Assembly (NCBI GenBank): GCA_011051475.1
Contig: DRLE01000056.1
Coordinates: forward strand, 1 to 10,685
Source: Gammaproteobacteria bacterium
Lineage (GTDB): Bacteria > Pseudomonadota > Gammaproteobacteria > SZUA-229
DNA: 10,685 nucleotides
Reading direction: 5' to 3'
The stretch's first letter is position 1. Each line of letters begins with the position of its first letter. The notes under the pieces were generated by a model that had not been told where the DNA came from, did not search any database, and saw only the letters and a program-made list of their open reading frames with translations. A program made the translations under genes and the position numbers. Shown here in pieces: positions 7,108 to 10,685 of this stretch.

Positions 7108-7492
7108 CGGGCGGATTTTCCGTCCCGAGACAGTCATATACCTCCTGCAACGCGCCATTATCAACAATCAGAAAGTGCGGAATACCCGCCAGCATCCGGT
7201 TGTGCGCACGCATCCAGTGGTACATGGCAACACTGTCCCCCTGAAAACGATCATAGAGGCGATTGTAAAGACGGATAAACAGAAGCGCCTGCTCCCAGGC
7301 GTAACTTGCCGGTTGCAGGCAGCGCCTGCCATTACTGAGCGCGGCAATATCGGCACACTGCCATCCCAGAACGCGGGCCAGTTCCGCGTGGTACATATTC
7401 AGCAACTGCATCACCTGCAGCACTTTCTGGCTGAGTACGCGTGGTGTAACCGAGGCCGTGTTCTCAGGAAGGTCGATTCTGAAGGCTTTCAT
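7088..7492 (-). CDS. Xre/MbcA/ParS-type antitoxin-like protein
   Basis: The 134-residue protein resembles the antitoxins of RES-type toxin-antitoxin modules. An N-terminal helix-turn-helix-like region (about 20-58: LSQKVLQVMQLL, then LARVLGWQCADIAALSNGR) is followed by helices (AWEQALLFIRLYNRLYDRF). A C-terminal segment HWMRAHNRMLAGIPHFLIVD then GALQEVYDCLG (about 91-123) fits the MbcA/ParS toxin-binding pattern W-x-R-x-x-N-x-x-L-x-G-x-x-P. In that family the C-terminal domain holds the toxin and the HTH represses the operon. No RES-domain toxin lies on either side. The gene starts 13 bases after the SemiSWEET stop and is probably co-transcribed with it. It may be an orphan antitoxin or a repurposed regulator. 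The ATG at 7492 has no strong ribosome-binding site, suggesting coupling to the upstream gene. Confidence 0.65.
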   Translation of the reverse strand: MKAFRIDLPENTASVTPRVLSQKVLQVMQLLNMYHAELARVLGWQCADIAALSNGRRCLQPASYAWEQALLFIRLYNRLYDRFQGDSVAMYHWMRAHNRMLAGIPHFLIVDNGALQEVYDCLGTENPPEHSTKC

Positions 7493-7505
7493 CAGGCATG
7501 AGGCT

Positions 7506-7766
7506 TCAGCGTGAATCGTACATATATTTCAGAACGATCAGAAGCGCGCTCATCGCACAAATCAGGCCGGCGCCGACTATGAGCGGCGTATTGCCGGTAA
7601 GCGAGGCATGCGCGACCCAGAAGCCATTGCCGGCCACTGACAGAAGCAGCATAAACATGGAAACATCATCGGTATGACGGGTTTTCAGTGCCTTGATAAT
7701 TTGCGGCACCAGGATCAGTGTACAAAGGGTAGAGGCTATCCAGCCAAACAGAACGCTTAATGCCAT
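7506..7766 (-). CDS. SemiSWEET-like PQ-loop transporter
   Basis: The 86-residue membrane protein has three predicted helices: about 3-20, 35-53 and 61-80. The conserved PQ motif is in LVPQIIKALKT, with a following TDDVS. This matches the bacterial SemiSWEET/MtN3-like half-transporters (typically about 85-95 residues), which work as homodimers in the inner membrane and move small sugars or other small solutes by facilitated diffusion. The substrate cannot be inferred. An N-terminally longer reading from 7868 adds about 34 non-hydrophobic residues (rich in Asn, Arg, Lys) unlike the family, so the ATG at 7766 is chosen, although its ribosome-binding site is weak. It lies upstream of, and on the same strand as, the Xre-like gene. 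Confidence 0.85.
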   Translation of the reverse strand: MALSVLFGWIASTLCTLILVPQIIKALKTRHTDDVSMFMLLLSVAGNGFWVAHASLTGNTPLIVGAGLICAMSALLIVLKYMYDSR

Positions 7767-7799
7767 AGTTGTACCATTGTTATTATGTTTAGCTCGGGC

Positions 7800-7817
7800 G
7801 CCGGCATTATAACCGGC
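7800..7817 (-). promoter_or_regulatory. -10 element inside a GCCGG palindrome, upstream of SemiSWEET
   Basis: On the minus strand a perfect TATAAT (7811-7806) sits in the centre of GCCGG-N8-CCGGC (7800-7817). It is about 40 bases before the start at 7766. No clear -35 box was found. A symmetric site over a -10 box would suit a repressor, possibly the Xre-like protein encoded downstream; that link is inference. Confidence 0.35.
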
Positions 7818-7879
7818 AAATCTGAAATCTATGCTGATTGTACAGAATGCTGCAATAAAAACCTGCAATAAAACGTTAA

Positions 7880-8040
7880 GGAACCTCTGAAAAACGCGTG
7901 AAATCGCTTATTATGTACAGCTTATGCGATAACGGTGTTAAAGTTCCTGCCCATAGCCGTCTATTTGGGCCGGCTATTCGCTGCAAACTTTGCCTGGTTC
8001 TCATATAAGCTGTACACAATCAGCGTTATTCAGAGGCTCC
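7880..8040. mobile_element. 161-bp MITE-like element C with internal hairpins
   Basis: The ends GGAACCTCTGAAAAACGC (7880-7897) and, reversed, GGAGCCTCTGAATAACGC (8040-8023) match at 16 of 18 bases and resemble the outer bases of elements A and B. Inside are an inverted pair TGTACAGCTTATG (7914-7926) with CATATAAGCTGTACA (8002-8016) and a central perfect 7-bp hairpin ATAGCCG/CGGCTAT (7953-7977). No ORF is present. Left flank TTAA and right flank TCAC do not form a clean target duplication, so the copy is old or was rearranged. It ends 40 bases before the AGCS gene. Confidence 0.7.
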
Positions 8041-8080
8041 TCACTATTCACAAGCTTGTCGTCCGCTTCCTCCATTGCCC

Positions 8081-9415
8081 ATGCTAGAGCTACTGACCGA
8101 ACTGATAAAAAACCTCAATGCCATTGTCTGGGGACCGATCATGCTGATGCTGATCCTGGGCACGGGCATCTATCTGATGCTGGGGCTGCGATTGATGCCG
8201 CTGCGTCGCATCATACCCGGCTTCCGCCTGCTCTGGCAGGGCCGCGAAAAAACCGGCAACGGTGATATCGCGCCATTCAATGCCCTGATGACCTCGCTGT
8301 CGGCAACCATCGGTACCGGTAATATCGCCGGGGTGGCCACCGCCATTTTTCTCGGTGGCCCCGGCGCCCTGTTCTGGATGTGGTGCACGGCCCTGGTCGG
8401 CATGGCCACCAAATATGCCGAAGCCGTGCTGGCCGTTCACTACCGCGAGCGTGATGCCAGGGGCAATACCATTGGCGGCCCCATGTTTTATATCAAGAAC
8501 GGCCTGTCCTCACGCTGGAAATGGCTGGGCACGGCCTTTGCCATATTCGGCGCCATAGCAGGCTTCGGCATTGGCAATACCATACAGGCCAACTCGATTG
8601 CCGATGTGCTGCAACAGACATTTTCCATTACACCACTGGTCTCCGGCATGACAATCGCCATACTGGCAGCACTGGTTCTTATCGGCGGCATTCAGCGTAT
8701 TGCCAGCGTGGCCGGCAAGCTGGTGCCGTTTATGGCGCTGGCCTATATCGGCGCCGGCCTGCTGATCCTGGTGATTAATGCCGCCGAGTTGCCGGCGGCC
8801 TTCGCGCTGATATTCACCCACGCCTTTACCCCGGTTGCCGCCACCGGTGGCTTTGCCGGTGCCGCCGTCTGGGCGGCTATCCGTTTCGGCGTCGCCCGGG
8901 GCATTTTCTCCAATGAGGCAGGCCTTGGCAGCGCCCCTATTGCACACGCTGCGGCGGCCACCGACAACCCGGTCAGGCAGGGACAGATTGCCATGCTTGG
9001 CACCTTTATCGATACCCTGGTTATCTGTTCGATTACCGGCCTGGTGATTGTCTCCAGCGGCGCCTGGCACGGTGGTGAAAACGGTGCCGCCCTGTCATCT
9101 GCCGCCTTTGAAGCCGTCCTGCCCGGAGCCGGCTCCTATATCGTCTCCCTTGGCCTGACGGTATTCGCCTTTACCACGATTCTCGGCTGGAGCTATTACG
9201 GCGAGAAGTGTGTCGAGTATCTGTTCGGCATAAAAGCCATCACCCCGTTTCGCATCTGCTGGATAATTGCGGTGCCCATCGGCGCCACGGCCAGCCTGGA
9301 TTTCATCTGGCTGCTGGCCGATACCCTCAACGCGCTGATGGCGGTGCCCAATCTTATTGCCCTGCTTTTACTGAGCCCGGTGGTGTTTAAGTTAACGCGT
9401 GGTGAAAAACTATAA
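8081..9415 (+). CDS. Sodium:alanine/glycine symporter (AGCS family)
   Basis: The 444-residue inner-membrane protein is full length for the AGCS (Na+:alanine symporter) family with roughly 10-11 hydrophobic helices. Diagnostic motifs are intact: SATIGTGNIAGVATAI (about 73-88), GGPMFYIK (132-139), GIFSNEAGLGSAPIAHA (274-290) and GWSYYGEKC (369-377). These carriers take up alanine, glycine or related small neutral amino acids with Na+; exact specificity is not readable here. The ATG at 8081 gives the family-typical N-terminus with NAIVWGPIMLMLILGTG. A TTG at 8075 is an alternative. No good ribosome-binding site precedes either, and the upstream 40 bases abut repeat element C, so translation may be weak or the native leader was replaced. 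No neighbouring gene is likely in the same operon. Confidence 0.93.
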   Translation: MLELLTELIKNLNAIVWGPIMLMLILGTGIYLMLGLRLMPLRRIIPGFRLLWQGREKTGNGDIAPFNALMTSLSATIGTGNIAGVATAIFLGGPGALFWMWCTALVGMATKYAEAVLAVHYRERDARGNTIGGPMFYIKNGLSSRWKWLGTAFAIFGAIAGFGIGNTIQANSIADVLQQTFSITPLVSGMTIAILAALVLIGGIQRIASVAGKLVPFMALAYIGAGLLILVINAAELPAAFALIFTHAFTPVAATGGFAGAAVWAAIRFGVARGIFSNEAGLGSAPIAHAAAATDNPVRQGQIAMLGTFIDTLVICSITGLVIVSSGAWHGGENGAALSSAAFEAVLPGAGSYIVSLGLTVFAFTTILGWSYYGEKCVEYLFGIKAITPFRICWIIAVPIGATASLDFIWLLADTLNALMAVPNLIALLLLSPVVFKLTRGEKL

Positions 9416-9429
9416 AAACGATTGATTGC

Positions 9430-9634
9430 ACCACAGAGGACACGGAGGTCACAGAGAAAATATATTTTTGTTTTATTGCTTCAGGTGCGAATTTAATCAA
9501 ACTACAGAGCCTGTAGCTGTCTTACGCAATATGTCTTACAGGACTTGTCTGTATCGTCGTTACATACGGTTTTTCGCAGTTACAGAACAGCTAAACAACT
9601 ATAAAAACTCTGTGACCTCCGTGTCCTCTGTGGT
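9430..9634. repeat. 205-bp element with perfect 27-bp inverted ends
   Basis: Positions 9430-9456 (beginning ACCACAGAGGACACGGAGG) and 9608-9634 (ending GTCCTCTGTGGT) are exact reverse complements over 27 bases. The interior is AT-rich and contains a CTACAG-AGC-CTGTAG hairpin (9502-9516) and two direct copies of TGTCTTAC (9518-9525, 9532-9539). No target duplication is obvious. Repeats with ACCACAGAGG-ACACGGAGG-like ends occur between genes in many bacteria. The open frame running through it gives low-complexity H-R-G and S-V-T-S-V-S-S patterns and is not a gene. It fills almost the whole gap between the symporter and the TauE-family gene. Confidence 0.8.
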
Positions 9635-9663
9635 TAAAGCTTTTTAAATTGATAGAACATAAA

Positions 9664-10404
9664 ATGTTCCCTGATTTTTCCCTGTTACAAATCGCCTTCA
9701 CCGCCCTGCTCTTTATGTGGGCCGGTTTTGTGCGCAGTGGCCTGGGTTTCGGCGGCGCCGCGCTCGGTCTGCCCTTTATGCTGTTTATCTACGACCAGCC
9801 GGTGTACTGGCTGCCGATTATCGGCTGGCACCTGCTGTTCTTCTCCGGTATCACCCTGCGCACGCGCCTGCACAATGTTGACTGGGCTTATCTCAAGCAC
9901 TCACTGTTATATATAATCCCGCCCACACTCGTCGGTGTTTTCGGCCTGATCAGCCTGCCGACACAATGGATCGTGCTGTTTATCTACAGCATTACGCTCT
10001 TCTATGCCTTTATGTGGCTGTTCAATAAATCGATACACGGTGGCAGTGCATTGCTCGATCGCTTCCTGCTGGTACTGGGAGGCTATATAGCGGGCACCTC
10101 ATTGACCGGTGCACCCTTAATGGTCGCGGTTTATGCGAAAAATGTTGCCCGAGAACAATTACGTAATACGCTGTTTGTGCTCTGGTTTATCCTGGTGTCC
10201 ATCAAGATGAGCACCTTTGCCGTTTTAAGTGTTGATCTCAATCCGCTAACCGCGGTGGTGTTGCTACCGGTTGCCGCCATCGGCCATTTTATCGGCCTGC
10301 GGCTGCATGAATATATCCTGCACAATGATATTATGTTCAAGCGGGTTATTGGAGGGATGCTGGTGGTGGTTAGCGGGATTGGGTTGGTGAGGGGGTGGGT
10401 TTAG
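9664..10404 (+). CDS. TauE/SafE-family membrane permease
   Basis: The 246-residue polytopic inner-membrane protein matches the sulfite exporter TauE/SafE family (PF01925): GFVRSGLGFGGAALGLP (21-37) in the first half and GTSLTGAPLM (134-143) in the second, the pseudo-repeat arrangement of this family, with about 7-8 hydrophobic helices. It ends with GLRLHEYILHNDIMFKRVIG and a final helix. Members are linked to export of sulfite, sulfoacetate or other organosulfur anions, but many have unknown substrates. The ATG at 9664 is preferred; a TTG at 9649 would add five residues. Neither has a clear ribosome-binding site, and the start is 29 bases after the 27-bp inverted-repeat element. The last 10 codons are very G-rich. 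Whether it serves sulfite or taurine metabolism cannot be told; the rhodanese is 9 kb away. Confidence 0.88.
   Translation: MFPDFSLLQIAFTALLFMWAGFVRSGLGFGGAALGLPFMLFIYDQPVYWLPIIGWHLLFFSGITLRTRLHNVDWAYLKHSLLYIIPPTLVGVFGLISLPTQWIVLFIYSITLFYAFMWLFNKSIHGGSALLDRFLLVLGGYIAGTSLTGAPLMVAVYAKNVAREQLRNTLFVLWFILVSIKMSTFAVLSVDLNPLTAVVLLPVAAIGHFIGLRLHEYILHNDIMFKRVIGGMLVVVSGIGLVRGWV
10375..10399 (+). other. Potential G-quadruplex at the end of the TauE-family gene
   Basis: Four G-runs on the plus strand (10375-10377, 10381-10383, 10391-10395, 10397-10399) have loops of 3, 7 and 1-3 bases, satisfying the usual G3-N1-7 rule. It lies in the last codons, with the stop TAG (10402-10404) and a T7 run (10405-10411) just after. 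It could affect transcription end or mRNA stability; untested. Confidence 0.5.
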
Positions 10405-10495
10405 GTTTTTTTGGTGTTGATGGTTCAGAGTTTGCCCTGATGGTGAGTTATTGGCTGGCTTTCTTTTGATCTTTTTGATGCTGCAGATTCGAGTT

Positions 10496-10678
10496 TCGCT
10501 TTGACAGCGAGTTACTCTTTTTTCAACAGCAAAAAAAGAGTAACCAGAAAAATGCCGCCACTGCAGGCTGCGCCCCTTTGCAAAAGCCGCAAAGGGGTAC
10601 CCGCTGAACCGGGCCTTTTGATTTTGCAACGCGCCTGAACTCACGCACAAAAAGCGTGTGCGCTCAGACAGCAGGCGC
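10496..10678. repeat. Chain of hairpins, probable dispersed intergenic repeat
   Basis: Four inverted repeats follow each other: TCGCT/AGCGA (10496-10510); GTTACTCTTTTTT/AAAAAAGAGTAAC, a perfect 13-bp stem with 8-base loop (10511-10544); CCCCTTTGC/GCAAAGGGG, perfect 9-bp stem with 7-base loop (10573-10597); and GCGCCTG/CAGGCGC (10631-10678) enclosing CACGC/GCGTG. Similar GTTACTCTTTTT...AAAGAGTAAC plus GC-rich hairpin blocks recur between genes in gammaproteobacteria. A minus-strand open frame through it is an artefact of the repeat. The element may continue past the window edge. The T-rich hairpin could also end transcription from the TauE-family gene. Confidence 0.65.
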
Positions 10679-10685
10679 TAAAGGC

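Noticed and set aside
8510..9070. 186-codon minus-strand open frame
   Set aside because: Antisense to the AGCS symporter; Gly/Asn/Gln-rich shadow of membrane-protein codons.
9426..9647. 73-codon plus-strand open frame
   Set aside because: Both ends are the 27-bp inverted repeat; the translation is the usual artefact of this repeat type.
10264..10650. 128-codon minus-strand open frame
   Set aside because: Covers the hairpin array and the antisense end of the TauE-family gene; protein is an artefact of repeat sequence.
9430..10678. CRISPR array or retron-type RNA
   Set aside because: The repeats are inverted pairs rather than regularly spaced direct repeats, and no cas or reverse-transcriptase gene is present.

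Overview
The window looks like a stretch of a gammaproteobacterial chromosome of moderate G+C. The supporting evidence is a PpnP-type nucleoside phosphorylase, a DUF1631 protein, a gammaproteobacterial-style AGCS symporter, E. coli-like promoter and terminator signals, and intergenic repeats of types common in that class. No rRNA, tRNA, CRISPR array, prophage or complete insertion sequence is visible. No marker allows a genus call.

Layout. Positions 1-209 hold the right part of a small inverted-repeat element. A minus-strand pair follows: a single-domain rhodanese (510-794) then a heavy-metal-associated CxxC protein (205-480). A plus-strand cluster diverges from it: PpnP (968-1249), a cytoplasmic DsbA/FrnE-like thiol oxidoreductase that starts inside the PpnP stop codon (1249-1914), and a large secreted P-domain protein (1934-4213). 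A 75-bp inverted-repeat element with a TTAG target duplication abuts the stop codon of the P-domain gene. Two tandem minus-strand terminators (4382-4451) close a long minus-strand DUF1631 gene (4468-6753). A roughly 330-base AT-rich gap precedes a second minus-strand pair: a SemiSWEET-like transporter (7506-7766) and an Xre/MbcA/ParS-type antitoxin-like protein (7088-7492).

The right third carries two plus-strand membrane transporters: an AGCS sodium:alanine/glycine symporter (8081-9415) and a TauE/SafE-family permease (9664-10404). Each sits just downstream of a dispersed repeat: a 161-bp element (7880-8040) before the symporter, and a 205-bp element with perfect 27-bp inverted ends (9430-9634) before the permease. 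The right edge (10496-10678) is a chain of hairpins that looks like another dispersed intergenic repeat.

The protein genes are mostly ordinary housekeeping or accessory functions: nucleoside salvage, thiol and sulfur chemistry, metal binding and small-solute transport. I found no convincing new multi-gene system. The most notable signal is the density and variety of non-coding inverted-repeat elements at gene borders. Two or three share IS5-like ends and YTAR-like target sites, and two carry internal sequence resembling widespread bacterial repeat motifs. Other points of interest are a MbcA/ParS-type antitoxin domain without a RES toxin, a P-domain without a protease, and a potential G-quadruplex at the end of the TauE-family gene.
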